The notes under the pieces: generated by a model
Databases searched by the model: none
What the model saw: the letters and a program-made list of their open reading frames with translations, nothing else
Told to the model about the DNA's origin: nothing
Shown: piece by piece, positions 24,024-33,081 of the stretch
Numbering within the stretch: position 1 is the first letter of the stretch
Layout of the letters: each line of letters begins with the position of its first letter
Made by a program: the position numbers and the translations under genes
From: CAYFYJ01 sp964347415
Lineage (GTDB): Archaea > Aenigmatarchaeota > Aenigmatarchaeia > CG10238-14
Direction: 5' to 3'
Length of the DNA: 54,342 bases
Assembly: GCA_964347415.1 (NCBI GenBank)
Contig: CAYFYJ010000014.1
Location: forward strand, 1 to 54,342

Positions 24024-24433
24024 TCTTTCTTCGTTTCCTTATCAAGTTTTAATATCACTTCGCCCAACAGTTTGAATTTGGTGTTTAATTTGTTGTCCAT
24101 TTCTAGGACCTTTCTAACCACATCCCTATATTTTTTTTCTTGTTCTTGTTTATACTGACCCAACTCGCTTTCTAGTTTTGACAAGTCCGATGTAATTTTT
24201 CCCTGTGAAGTCTCGATTTTTTTAATAAACACTTCTAACGGTGTCAGATCGATTTTTTCCATTATATCCATAATCTTCCTCAAGGATTTTTTGTTTGAAT
24301 CGAAGGAATAGGCTAGGAAACCAACCAGAGTGAACAAAGCCAAGTAAATTATCGCCTCGGAAATTCCATATTCCAATGGTTTGAATAGAAATAAGATGAA
24401 TGTTAAAACCCAGATTAACCAGAAGATTTTCAT
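24020..24433 (-). CDS. membrane protein with cytoplasmic coiled coil
   Basis: 137 aa: two N-terminal helices (IFWLIWVLTFILFLF; EAIIYLALFTLVGFLAYSF), then a ~95-residue charged coiled coil (SLRKIMDIMEKIDLTPL, SKLESELGQYKQEQEKKYRDVV). No family recognised. It converges on the pilin-like gene with a 4-base overlap, which suggests the two have been neighbours for some time. Confidence 0.65.
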   Translation of the reverse strand: MKIFWLIWVLTFILFLFKPLEYGISEAIIYLALFTLVGFLAYSFDSNKKSLRKIMDIMEKIDLTPLEVFIKKIETSQGKITSDLSKLESELGQYKQEQEKKYRDVVRKVLEMDNKLNTKFKLLGEVILKLDKETKKD

Positions 24434-24504
24434 GGAAACACTTGTTACTTAATAGTGGGAAAAAACTTAAGTAGTTAATTTCAGTAGTTCCGAAAGTAAA
24501 AAAA

Positions 24505-25152
24505 TCAACCAGATATTTTACTGTCATATTTTCCTTCATCAATCTCTTTCAAAACTTCTTTAGGATTTTTGTTCTCAACGGTTATCGGCATACTCACACA
24601 TGCAGCCACTATTTCTTTTACAGCCCCCTTCATGTTTTTTGCGAGTAAAGTCTCTCTCTTCATCTTAGCGATTTTCACGCATTGATCCACAGTTAAATTT
24701 CCAACAATCACCCTCTCTTTCGGCTCCTCTTCTTCCTTCTCCTCTTTAGTTCCCTCCTCTTGCTTCTCCTTGTCTGTTTCTTCAGGCGTAGCCTCTTCTT
24801 CCTTCTCCTCTTTAACTTCCTTTTTCCTCTCGGTTTTTTTCTCCCCCTTCTCAACCTTTTCTCCCTCTGCTTCCTCTTCCTTCTTTTCAGCCGCTATCTT
24901 TTTCAAACCCAATTCCTTTCTGATCAAAGAAGAAACAGGCGGAGTACCAATCTCAATCTTGTATTCTTTGGTTGCATCATCTATGATAATCTTCACAGGA
25001 ACCTTCATACCTTCATAATCCTTTGTCTTCTCGTTAATGTCTTGTATGACTTTACCGATGTTAACTTTGAACTGTGCTAGACTCGGTCCCAATGGCGGAG
25101 CAGGCGTCGCCTTTCCACCATCAACCAACGCGTTAACAATTTTCTGTCCCAT
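24505..25152 (-). CDS. rpl11: ribosomal protein L11 with a charged insertion
   Basis: 215 aa against ~160 usual in archaea. The N-terminal domain (GGKATPAPPLGPSLAQFKVNIG) and the rRNA-binding C-terminal domain (VGNLTVDQCVKIAKMKRETLL ... IVAACVSMPITVENK) are normal. Between them, residues ~88-147 are nearly all Glu and Lys (KKEEEAEGEKVEKGEKKTER and similar), where other L11 proteins have a short linker. The frame is continuous and the reading of both flanks is right, so this is a true insertion. Last gene of the ftsZ-secE-spt5-rpl11 run. Confidence 0.94.
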   Translation of the reverse strand: MGQKIVNALVDGGKATPAPPLGPSLAQFKVNIGKVIQDINEKTKDYEGMKVPVKIIIDDATKEYKIEIGTPPVSSLIRKELGLKKIAAEKKEEEAEGEKVEKGEKKTERKKEVKEEKEEEATPEETDKEKQEEGTKEEKEEEEPKERVIVGNLTVDQCVKIAKMKRETLLAKNMKGAVKEIVAACVSMPITVENKNPKEVLKEIDEGKYDSKISG

Positions 25153-25626
25153 TCACCCAGCCTTCTTTATCACTTTAACTAAACCAGCATTCACAGTAAC
25201 AGGGATAGGAACAGTGACTTCTATCAATTCCATCGTAACCTCGTTCTTCATAACATCAAACCTAGTAACCTTCCCTTTCTCACCTTTGAATGGCCCACCT
25301 ATAACTTCTACTATATCACCCTCGTTTATCTTTATCTCAACTTTCTTCGGTTCCAAAAACTTTTTTATGTCAGAAATAGGTATAGGGTTTTTTAATAGTC
25401 CTCTGGCATGCGGTATCTCTTTTATCAGGTTTTCTATATCTTTCAATTCACCTTCTATGAAAATATATCCTTTTATCTCTTCTGGCCTGACCAAGGCCTT
25501 TATTTCTAAATCTCTTGCTTTGATTTTTCCTGCCATAGCTTCAATGACAACATTCTCCCTACCAATGATAGTTTTTACTGCATACGTTTTGATATCGTGC
25601 TGTTCTGCTACTACTGCTTCGTCCAT
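25153..25626 (-). CDS. spt5: transcription elongation factor Spt5/NusG
   Basis: 157 aa: an NGN domain (TYAVKTIIGRENVVIEAMAG, ALVRPEEIKGYIFIEGEL) and one KOW domain (INEGDIVEVIGGPFKGEKGKV). It binds the RNA polymerase clamp for processivity. The N-terminus MDEAVVAEQHDI is slightly extended. Start codon directly after the secE stop; rpl11 begins one base after its own stop. Confidence 0.96.
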   Translation of the reverse strand: MDEAVVAEQHDIKTYAVKTIIGRENVVIEAMAGKIKARDLEIKALVRPEEIKGYIFIEGELKDIENLIKEIPHARGLLKNPIPISDIKKFLEPKKVEIKINEGDIVEVIGGPFKGEKGKVTRFDVMKNEVTMELIEVTVPIPVTVNAGLVKVIKKAG

Positions 25627-25800
25627 TTAAGCCCCACCCAAAACAGATATTATGTAAAAAATAAAACCGATGAGTCCTATGAGGAGGATACCAATACCGC
25701 AAATCCTGGCAGTATCTTTCAACTCTTTGGCATCGGGTTTTCTGGCTATCATCAAGACTCGCTTATACCTTTTCAATGTTTCTCGGATGTTTATTTTCAT
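25627..25800 (-). CDS. secE: SecE/Sec61-gamma translocon subunit
   Basis: 57 aa, ATG to TAA, beginning MKINIRETLKRYKRVLMIAR and continuing with KPDAKELKDTARICGIG and the single membrane helix (ILLIGLIGFIFYIISVLG). The R-x-x-x-x-A-R-K-P stretch before the helix is the SecE signature. Its place between ftsZ and spt5 is the standard archaeal order. Confidence 0.92.
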   Translation of the reverse strand: MKINIRETLKRYKRVLMIARKPDAKELKDTARICGIGILLIGLIGFIFYIISVLGGA

Positions 25801-25860
25801 TCTAACCTACCTAGAATTTTATTCTTCATACTAAATATAATTTAAATAATAAAAAGGAAT

Positions 25861-26946
25861 CTAAACGAATTCGATGCCTAACTGCTCTTCGATCTCTTTT
25901 TTCTTCGGTGTGAACAGTTTTTCTGCTATTACTTCATCTGTTTCCCTGACACCAGTTATTATCACTAAGACCTTTACTGTGTCCTTCAAGTCCTTTTCGA
26001 CCTGTGCCCCCCAGATAATCTTAGCGTCTGGAGACAATCTACTGGAAACAGCTTCTACTATTTCTTGTGCTTCCCTTACTGTTATATCTGGTCCACCAGT
26101 TACGTTGATTAACGCACCATCTGCACCATCTATGTCTAGGCTCAATAATGGGTTTGTCAATGCTTTCTCTACAGCTTCTATGGCTCTGTTCTCTGTGTCA
26201 GATTCGCCCATACCGATCATCGCTAACCCACCGTTTGACATGACTGCCCTCACATCTGCCAGATCCAAGTTAATGAGGCCTGGTTTTGTTATCAGTTCAG
26301 TTATTCCTTTCACTGAATTAACTAAAATCTCGTCAGCCACTTTGAAGGCCGTTGCTAAACTAACGTCAGGAACTATTTCTAACAGTTTATCATTCGGCAC
26401 GACAATGATCGTATCTACGACCTTTCTCAGGTTTTCTAATCCTTCCTTAGCATTCTTCATTCTCTGTTGACCTTCCATCGAGAATGGAAGAGTTACTATA
26501 GCTATCGTTAAGGCACCGAGTTTCTTTGATGTTTCTGCGATTATAGGACTAGAACCAGTTCCTGTTCCCCCACCAAGACCGCAAGTGACAAATATTAAAT
26601 CACTGCCTTCGAGGGTTTTTTTGATATCATCCTTACTTTCTTTCGCAGATTCCGATCCTATTTTCGGATCACCACCGGCTCCTAAACCACCAGTGATTTC
26701 TTTACCGATTAAAACCTTCAAATCAGCATCAGAATATAAAAGATCTTGAGCATCTGTATTAATGGCTACAGTCTCTGCTCCCACGATTCCGACTTCCATC
26801 ATCCTAGTAACAGTGTTGTTTCCCGCCCCGCCAGCTCCAACGACTCTAATACCCGCTTTCTTCGCTTCCAGAAGTCTTTTTAATTCCATATCGATTTCAT
26901 GGGCTTTCCTTCCTTCTCGCTTCTTAGTCATTGGTTGCACAGCCAT
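25861..26946 (-). CDS. ftsZ: cell division GTPase FtsZ
   Basis: 361 aa. Tubulin/FtsZ signature GLGGGTGTGSSPIIAE, nucleotide loop IRVVGAGGAGNNTVTRM, T7-like NLDLADVRAVMSNGG. Start at the ATG with GGAGGT six bases upstream (MAVQPMTKK); an ATG eight codons earlier precedes that site. The N-terminal basic extension (MTKKREGRKAHEID) is typical of archaeal FtsZ1. The C-terminus ends EEQLGIEFV, a possible anchor peptide. Confidence 0.96.
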   Translation of the reverse strand: MAVQPMTKKREGRKAHEIDMELKRLLEAKKAGIRVVGAGGAGNNTVTRMMEVGIVGAETVAINTDAQDLLYSDADLKVLIGKEITGGLGAGGDPKIGSESAKESKDDIKKTLEGSDLIFVTCGLGGGTGTGSSPIIAETSKKLGALTIAIVTLPFSMEGQQRMKNAKEGLENLRKVVDTIIVVPNDKLLEIVPDVSLATAFKVADEILVNSVKGITELITKPGLINLDLADVRAVMSNGGLAMIGMGESDTENRAIEAVEKALTNPLLSLDIDGADGALINVTGGPDITVREAQEIVEAVSSRLSPDAKIIWGAQVEKDLKDTVKVLVIITGVRETDEVIAEKLFTPKKKEIEEQLGIEFV

Positions 26947-27079
26947 AAACTTACCTCCAGTTATTATCATTCAGTCATTACAACTATAAAATCTAAGAAC
27001 AGTTAAACTTAAATGCTTATTTTTTTTCGGGTTCGAAACTTAAGTCTTTTTTACTTGGCCAATTTATAGGATAAAAATT

Positions 27080-27757
27080 CTATTTTAGTTTTTCTGATTT
27101 AAACTCCTCGATGAAACGGACTTTCTTGATATTTTTTATCCATTTGATTATGTTATCCGCAATAATCTTTTTGATTGTTTTTGGTATGTCCTTTTTCTCA
27201 TCTATTTTTATTTCCAGAATTTCTTTGTCGCTTCTCACGTTTATTTCATTTTTTTCAAACTTCAGAAACAATTCCAATACTGCCATTATTTTTTCTTTGG
27301 CGTTAACTATCTTCCCCTTGACTTCGATTTCGTACTCTAATGTTTTACCAGCTAAAGGATGGTTGAAATCGGCTCGTACCCTACCACCTGACACAGATAA
27401 AACCCTCCCCCTCATACCACCCTCAACGATTGGCATTCCAGGGAATGGATCTATATCACGTTTCTTAAATTCTGATAATGGAATCAGACGTATCAATTCA
27501 GACTTTCTTTCACCAAGGGCATCTTCAGGGTTTATTCTTATTTTTTTCTTTTGCCCAACCTTCATTTCCAACAGTTTATTCTCTAAACCTTTTACGACAT
27601 GATGTGCTCCTAGTATGACTGGAACAGGACCGTATTTGAAATTAGAATTATAAATATTGTTTTCTTTGGCGATGCTTTCTTTCGTCAAGTCAAAGATCTC
27701 ACCGCTTTCACTTATTCTACCGACATAATCTATGCGGATGAAGTCCCCTTCTTTCAT
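27080..27757 (-). CDS. FKBP-type (SlyD-like) peptidyl-prolyl isomerase
   Basis: 225 aa. FKBP core: IRIDYVGRISESGEIFDLT, GPVPVILGAHHVVKGLENKLLEMKVGQKKKI in pieces; GRVLSVSGGRVRADFNHPLAGKTL is the inserted-in-flap (IF) chaperone domain of the SlyD/archaeal long type. A C-terminal lysine-rich ~75-residue extension (NEINVRSDKEILEIKIDEKK) is present as in archaeal homologues. Cytoplasmic foldase. Confidence 0.9.
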   Translation of the reverse strand: MKEGDFIRIDYVGRISESGEIFDLTKESIAKENNIYNSNFKYGPVPVILGAHHVVKGLENKLLEMKVGQKKKIRINPEDALGERKSELIRLIPLSEFKKRDIDPFPGMPIVEGGMRGRVLSVSGGRVRADFNHPLAGKTLEYEIEVKGKIVNAKEKIMAVLELFLKFEKNEINVRSDKEILEIKIDEKKDIPKTIKKIIADNIIKWIKNIKKVRFIEEFKSEKLK

Positions 27758-27871
27758 AATTTTGCCTTAGTTAAGTTTTATACCGAAACTTAAAGAAGTT
27801 TCTATGAAATATAAAATTGTTACTACCATTAAGTATTTATCTTTTAATTAAGAACAATTTTGTCAGGTGAT

Positions 27872-28222
27872 ATGGTGCTGTTTGGCGAGGATAGAGATTG
27901 GAAAGAACTCATGTGCGAAGATGCTCAAGTCGAACTTGCTGACTTAATAGAGAAAGCCAAGAAACATAGATGCGCATACATGCAAGCGGATGACGTGAAA
28001 GTGGCACAGGTTTGGTGTGCATTGACAGAACTTTCTAGACAATTGAAAGGTTTTGAGGGTAGACTAGCAAGAGTCGAGGTAATATTGAAGAGTTTCGCAG
28101 ACGTCGGTGAAATAGCCAAGAGAGAAGCTTTAAGAGAAAGAATGGGTGACATGTTCAAACCAAAGACGAGCAGAGAAAGAGAGCAAGTCGAAAAAATTGT
28201 AGATTCTTTGATGGAATTTTGA
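27872..28222 (+). CDS. conserved-looking acidic/helical protein, unknown
   Basis: 116 aa, helical and charged (VELADLIEKAKKHRCAYMQA, ALTELSRQLKGFEGRLARVE, REREQVEKIVDSLMEF). No family recognised. AGGTGA lies immediately before the ATG, too close for standard spacing, so the start may instead be the next codon (GTG) or a TTG at 27860; a TATA-like element near 27833 would allow leaderless initiation. Codon use is good and composition matches neighbours. Confidence 0.6.
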   Translation: MVLFGEDRDWKELMCEDAQVELADLIEKAKKHRCAYMQADDVKVAQVWCALTELSRQLKGFEGRLARVEVILKSFADVGEIAKREALRERMGDMFKPKTSREREQVEKIVDSLMEF

Positions 28223-28223
28223 G

Positions 28224-28242
28224 TTCTTCAAAAGCTGAAGAA
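28224..28242. terminator. hairpin just after the stop codon
   Basis: TTCTTCA / TGAAGAA, a perfect 7-bp stem with a 5-base loop, begins two bases after the stop. No T-run follows directly, so it may stabilise the 3' end rather than end transcription. Confidence 0.35.
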
Positions 28243-28312
28243 ATAATGAAGCTTTGATTTAGTTATTCGAAGATAATACTTTATTTAAAATGTAATCATT
28301 ATTTCTTATTCT

Positions 28313-29152
28313 ATGCTCAAACCAATTAAACAATTATTATCTGAAGAATTGAAAGACAAACTTTCAAAGAAAGAATTGCTTCTGCTCCCATCGAGTTATC
28401 AGAAAATCGGCGATATCGTCATCCTAAACCTAAAAAAAGAACTGTGTGAGTACGACGAATTAATCAGTAAAATTGTATTGGAAAAGATACCCAACACCAA
28501 ATCAATTTTTAAAAGAGCAGGTTTTATAGAAACTCAACTCAGAACACCACGAATCAAATTAATCGCAGGTATTAACAAAACTGTTACAACCCATAAAGAG
28601 CACGGTATCGTTTACAAACTAGATGTCAAAAACATAATGTTCTCAAAAGGCAATTTAAACGAGAGAAAAAGAATAATAAAACAAATCAAGAAAGGAGAAA
28701 CTGTATTAGATATGTTCGCTGGAATAGGCTATTTTTGTCTTGGGATCGCTAAGTTCTCTGAAGCTAAGAAAATTTATGCTATAGAAATTAACCCAAAATC
28801 TTATGAGCATCTTCTTGAAAACATAAGACTTAACAAAGTTGGAAGTAAAGTAGTTCCTATCTTAGGTGACTGTGCTATTGAAATATCTAAACTCGGTAGA
28901 ATTGCAGACAGAATTATCATGGGCTTATTACCGAGTTGCAAGCAATACCTAAAAAATGCTATGAAAGTTGTTAAACCCGATGGAGTAATTCATTATCATG
29001 GGATCGCCAAAGAAGAAGAGAAAAAACTTTTTGGAGAAGTTAAAACAGCTGCCGAAATAGGAGGACGTAAAGTAAAATTAATCAAAAAAACCAAAGTCAA
29101 ATCATATGCCCCCAAAATTTACCATTTTGTTCTGGATTGCAAAGTTATATAA
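28313..29152 (+). CDS. taw2: Trm5/Taw2-family tRNA enzyme, probably Taw2
   Basis: 279 aa. Motif I VLDMFAGIGYFCLGIAKF and YAIEINPKSYEHLLENIRLN are shared by Trm5 (m1G37) and Taw2 (aminocarboxypropyl transfer in wybutosine synthesis). The motif IV region reads IIMGLLPSCKQYL, like the G-L-x-P-S of TYW2/Taw2 enzymes rather than the N-P/L-P of Trm5. The length also fits Taw2, since Trm5 usually carries an extra N-terminal domain. Taw1 at 34.8 kb supports the pathway. Trm5 remains the alternative. Confidence 0.82.
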   Translation: MLKPIKQLLSEELKDKLSKKELLLLPSSYQKIGDIVILNLKKELCEYDELISKIVLEKIPNTKSIFKRAGFIETQLRTPRIKLIAGINKTVTTHKEHGIVYKLDVKNIMFSKGNLNERKRIIKQIKKGETVLDMFAGIGYFCLGIAKFSEAKKIYAIEINPKSYEHLLENIRLNKVGSKVVPILGDCAIEISKLGRIADRIIMGLLPSCKQYLKNAMKVVKPDGVIHYHGIAKEEEKKLFGEVKTAAEIGGRKVKLIKKTKVKSYAPKIYHFVLDCKVI

Positions 29153-29181
29153 AGTTAAACCCTTAGAGTAAAGTTGATAAA

Positions 29182-29943
29182 ATGTTAAAAACTGCGGTTA
29201 AGGCTGCCAAAGAGGCCGGGGAAATAATAATCAAATCTATGGAAAATAGAAAGATGATCGGCCACAAAAGTGCTGTTAACATACTGACAGACACTGATTT
29301 GAAGGCTGAAAAAAAGATATTGTCTATAATCAAAAAAAGATTTCCTACCCACGGGTTCTTGACTGAAGAAGGTCTCAGCAAAAAAACAACTTCAGATCAT
29401 TTGTGGGTTATAGACCCGCTCGATGGAACGACCAACTTCTTTTTTTCCTTCCCTCACTTCAGCGTTTCTATAGCACATCTTTTTAAAGGCGAAGTGGATT
29501 TAGGAGTTGTTTATGACCCAGTAAGAAAAGAATTATTCCATGCTGAAAAAGGTAAAGGCGCATTTCTTAATAACAAAAGAATAGCCATTTCAGATACAAC
29601 TAAATTGTCCGATGCCCTACTGATCTCAGGATTTGCTTACGAAAGGGGAGAAATAATGAAGAAAAATCTAGAGAATATAGAGAAAATTTTTAATGCAGGT
29701 GCCCAAGGAATAAGAAGAACTGGTTCAGCTGCTTTAGATTTATGTTACGTCGCATCTGGGAGGGTTGACAGTTTTTGGGAATCTGGTCTTAGACCATGGG
29801 ATATTGCCGCAGGATCTTTGATTGTCACAGAAGCTGGGGGCAAGATGACAGGAATAAAAGGAGAAAAATATCATCTGATGACAGTAGATATTATTGCATC
29901 CAATTCTAAAATCCATGATCAAATGCTTAAAATTCTAAGGTAA
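29182..29943 (+). CDS. inositol monophosphatase/fructose-1,6-bisphosphatase family
   Basis: 253 aa. Metal site: LTEEG, WVIDPLDGTTNFFFSFP and LRPWDIAAGSLIVTEAGG, all intact. In archaea this family is often bifunctional (IMPase and FBPase). It could serve inositol phospholipid synthesis or gluconeogenesis; sequence alone does not choose. It overlaps the topoisomerase VI A gene tail-to-tail by 9 bases. Confidence 0.92.
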   Translation: MLKTAVKAAKEAGEIIIKSMENRKMIGHKSAVNILTDTDLKAEKKILSIIKKRFPTHGFLTEEGLSKKTTSDHLWVIDPLDGTTNFFFSFPHFSVSIAHLFKGEVDLGVVYDPVRKELFHAEKGKGAFLNNKRIAISDTTKLSDALLISGFAYERGEIMKKNLENIEKIFNAGAQGIRRTGSAALDLCYVASGRVDSFWESGLRPWDIAAGSLIVTEAGGKMTGIKGEKYHLMTVDIIASNSKIHDQMLKILR

Positions 29944-31020
29944 GAACTTCTTCTTCTTAATCTTCATCGGTAAATAAACCTCAGTCATGAACTTCAAACC
30001 ACGACCAGAAAGAGCTTCCAACTCTGCCTTCATCTTTCTCTGTACCATTAATTTTAATTCCTTCTGCCAGGCAGGATGCTTAAACCACTTATACTTCAAC
30101 ATCTCCTTCGCCCTCTTTATGTCCACGTCCCTTGCCTTGATAGTGAAATTCTTCAGATCAAACTCATCGATATCGCTTATAGTCAAGCCGATGAACTTTG
30201 CGTTTGGGCATCCAAGCCTTTCTGAGATATGTGCCAAGCTTATACTACCATACTTTATAACCGAGTAAATATACCACCCATAAGAATCAGCATCTGTAAA
30301 AACGTAAACAGGTAATTTATAGTCTGTCGACAACCTTTGGATCAGTCTTCTAGGTCCTCTTGCCGCCTGGCCTTGTGTGGTCACGAGTATACAATTCTGT
30401 TTCCTCCAGAACTTATCTTCATGCAATCTTTCAAATGCCGCGTTTTTTTCTATAACTAGAATATACTTTGCATTAACACTCTTGATCTCTATATCTTCGA
30501 CGTTACTTGGTATGGCCCAACCCCCGGATCCTAGTTTCGAGAAATTAATTATATCCCCCCTATCTTTTACAACCACATTACCAACAACACGTCCTCTAAC
30601 ATCGGCATTGAGATGTAGTTGTTCTCTTAACATGTCTAGCATAACTTCTAAATCTACTATGATAGGGTCACTCTCTCGCTGTTCCTCAAACGTATTCTCA
30701 TCTGATTCAGGTAGAGTCCTTTTCAAAGCATAATATAAATCCCTCAAACTTGTGTGTAAGTTCTGATCCTGTAAGTCTTTACAGAAGGCAGCTACCAACA
30801 GGGTCTGCATAAATTTTTTTGCATGAGCAACATTGAACAAAAATCTTTTTGATGCCTTATCACCCAACTTGAGCATTTTTGTATTATCATCATAAATCAC
30901 GTTAGATAGTGAACGGATAGGAATGTCTATGTCAGGGTTTTTCTTCGTGTTGATATCCTTTAGTACGTCTTGACCTAACCCTTCAAGTTTTTCCTTTACC
31001 TTCCTTACCTTCTTTACCAT
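29935..31020 (-). CDS. top6A: topoisomerase VI subunit A
   Basis: 361 aa, Spo11-like. The catalytic Tyr is in LHTSLRDLYYALKRTLPE. The TOPRIM acidic residues appear in ILVIEKNAAFERL and VYVFTDADSYGWYIYSVIKYGS. It makes the double-strand gate with Top6B. Its start overlaps the end of top6B by 38 bases, indicating coupled translation. Confidence 0.97.
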   Translation of the reverse strand: MVKKVRKVKEKLEGLGQDVLKDINTKKNPDIDIPIRSLSNVIYDDNTKMLKLGDKASKRFLFNVAHAKKFMQTLLVAAFCKDLQDQNLHTSLRDLYYALKRTLPESDENTFEEQRESDPIIVDLEVMLDMLREQLHLNADVRGRVVGNVVVKDRGDIINFSKLGSGGWAIPSNVEDIEIKSVNAKYILVIEKNAAFERLHEDKFWRKQNCILVTTQGQAARGPRRLIQRLSTDYKLPVYVFTDADSYGWYIYSVIKYGSISLAHISERLGCPNAKFIGLTISDIDEFDLKNFTIKARDVDIKRAKEMLKYKWFKHPAWQKELKLMVQRKMKAELEALSGRGLKFMTEVYLPMKIKKKKFLP

Positions 31021-32584
31021 CTAAAACCACTCCAACACTTTTTTTCATGATATCTTTTAAATTCTTTAAAATCGGTTCAGGCTTCTTTGCCGTTAATTTA
31101 CCAACAGCATTAGCAACTTCTGGTAAATACCTATCGAAGATTTGTCTTCTCCTCTGTTGCATTTCAATCCTTCTCTTCCCGGAAACATGACGCTGCATCC
31201 TCCTACCGAGTTCCTGTAAAGCGAGTTTGATTTCTTTGATTATTATGGGATAGGATGATATGGCCTGTTTACTCTCTGAAACAAAAGGTACCCACACAGA
31301 AGCGAAATGAACAAGAATAACAGCGGGGCCGGTTGGCATCGACCTTCCAGATTTTTGTAAACCATATCTTCTCCAGTCTGTTCCTAACACGGCTTTTGTT
31401 ATTGCACAATCTCCTTCCTGATAAAGTAATGGAACTCTGTTCGTTATTCTAAATAAATCAATTTGTGAATCTGGTGACAATTCCCCACCATAAGCAACCG
31501 CACATTCAACTTGGAATGGGTTCCCTCTGTAAACTGCTGGCGGTCTTGTTATTGCGGCATAGAACTCAGCTTTGAATTCCTTTTTCAAACCCTTTATCAA
31601 CAGGTCTTCACCTAAGGGCGAAAGACAGTCTAAAGGTGGCCTCATCAATTTCACTTTTTTAATTGCTTTGAAGATCTTTTCTGTGTCAGTTATCTCCAGT
31701 CTTTTCGGGCTGATCTTAGGATCCACACCAGCGAGTCTGCATATTTCTTTTGCTGAACCAGACCCAACTCTTGAAAAGTCATTTGTTAAGAATGAAGCTA
31801 TAGTTCTTGATTTTGTTGCCTTAATCATTCTCCTGAAAATACCTAATTCCACGCCATGTGGATGTGGCATAATTTCTTTCGGGAGCGGCGGTAATTCATT
31901 TGCTCCCCGGGAAAATTTCAGTTTCCCATTCGGTCCATCGAACATTATATCTGCGAACGGATTACCAATTGCAACCTGTTTCATGTATTCTGTTATACCA
32001 CGTTTACTCTCCACGTATCTACCTTCCACTTCTGTTTCTATCTTTAATCCATGCCAGAGTTTTTTATCTTCTATTAACCTATGGGATACAATCTCGGGCT
32101 CGTTCTTTTTCACGTCTATCATCAGTTCATAATAAGATGTTTTTCCGTTGCCAGTGCTAGAAATAATGTTTGTGGGTTTCCCTGTCGTCAATTGACTGTA
32201 GAGTATAGCTCCAGAACCACCAATACCTTGTTGTCCACGGGATTGACGAAGCCTAAAGAATTTAGACCCGTATAATAGTTTTCCTAAAGCAAGAGGAATC
32301 TGTTTGTCAACCATACCTGGTCCATTATCCTTAACTACGACTCTAAATTTGTTTGGACCGTTTTCTTTGATTTCGACCCATATTCTAGGCAGAACCCTGG
32401 CTTCTTCAGCAGCATCTAAACTATTATCCACCAATTCTTTAATCACAGTTAACAATGCTCTAGTAGGATTATCATATCCTAGAAGATGCCTATTCTTCTC
32501 AAAAAACTCAGAAACCGATATTTCCCTCTGATCTTTTGCCAGTTCTTTCGCGGTCTTTCCTGCGATGTTCTTTTCATCTGCCAT
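30983..32584 (-). CDS. top6B: topoisomerase VI subunit B
   Basis: About 533 aa. GHKL ATPase motifs: N-box LTVIKELVDNSLDAAEEA, G1 VVKDNGPGM, G2 SRGQQGIGGSGAILYSQL. A transducer domain with the conserved Lys region and a C-terminal tail follow. The start is set at MADEKNIAGKTAKELAKDQREIS, five bases after the KH gene's stop, because the 19 codons upstream are not family-like. Confidence 0.97.
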   Translation of the reverse strand: MADEKNIAGKTAKELAKDQREISVSEFFEKNRHLLGYDNPTRALLTVIKELVDNSLDAAEEARVLPRIWVEIKENGPNKFRVVVKDNGPGMVDKQIPLALGKLLYGSKFFRLRQSRGQQGIGGSGAILYSQLTTGKPTNIISSTGNGKTSYYELMIDVKKNEPEIVSHRLIEDKKLWHGLKIETEVEGRYVESKRGITEYMKQVAIGNPFADIMFDGPNGKLKFSRGANELPPLPKEIMPHPHGVELGIFRRMIKATKSRTIASFLTNDFSRVGSGSAKEICRLAGVDPKISPKRLEITDTEKIFKAIKKVKLMRPPLDCLSPLGEDLLIKGLKKEFKAEFYAAITRPPAVYRGNPFQVECAVAYGGELSPDSQIDLFRITNRVPLLYQEGDCAITKAVLGTDWRRYGLQKSGRSMPTGPAVILVHFASVWVPFVSESKQAISSYPIIIKEIKLALQELGRRMQRHVSGKRRIEMQQRRRQIFDRYLPEVANAVGKLTAKKPEPILKNLKDIMKKSVGVVLDGKEGKEGKGKT

Positions 32585-32589
32585 AAACA

Positions 32590-33081
32590 TCACTTCTTTG
32601 CTTGACGCTCCAACCATCTGTAAAGCGTCTGGTGAGTGCAACCTTGAATTAGTTTCGCTATTGCTTCTCTAGCTATATTAATTTTGTCCCATTTACCTAT
32701 TATACCTACTGTTTTACCGAAAATAGATATTTTAACATCTGCGTATTTTTCTATATATTTCTTGGTTTTTCCACCAGTCCCTATGATTCTACCCTTTAAA
32801 CTTTTTAACCGCTCCTTTGATTTTGTAAAATCTGGCAGGTTGATTATCTCCAAACCGTATTCATCTTCCAAGAGGTAAAAACAATCATCTAAATCAAAAC
32901 CTCGGCCAAACGCCTTGATTACATTCTTTGCCTGGAATACGTTCAAACTTTCACCCTCGATCGATACTTCATCATTCAATTCTACCTTAGTAGACGTGAA
33001 TTCCTCGATTTTTTTCCTTAAATTTTCATATTTCTTTAAGATGTCCTTTCTTTTTTGAGGAATTAATATAAAATCTTTCAT
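32590..33081 (-). CDS. KH-domain ribosome assembly protein (Dim2/Pno1-like)
   Basis: 163 aa with two KH modules; the second has GRIIGTGGKTKKYIEKYADVKI, a GxxG loop, then GKTVGIIGKWDKINIAREAIAKLIQGCTHQTLYRWLE, whose end matches the Dim2/Krr1 family. It binds 16S rRNA 3' regions in small-subunit assembly. ATG overlaps the rio1 stop as ATGA. The order rio1-KH-top6B is common in archaea. Confidence 0.92.
   Translation of the reverse strand: MKDFILIPQKRKDILKKYENLRKKIEEFTSTKVELNDEVSIEGESLNVFQAKNVIKAFGRGFDLDDCFYLLEDEYGLEIINLPDFTKSKERLKSLKGRIIGTGGKTKKYIEKYADVKISIFGKTVGIIGKWDKINIAREAIAKLIQGCTHQTLYRWLERQAKK

Noticed and set aside
24760..25080. Plus-strand frames opposite the L11 charged insertion
   Set aside because: They are the complement of the E/K-rich block, giving Phe/Leu/Ser-rich nonsense; rpl11 is certain.
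29740..29922. Short minus-strand frame inside the IMPase gene
   Set aside because: Shadow of a well-conserved gene; no start signal or family.
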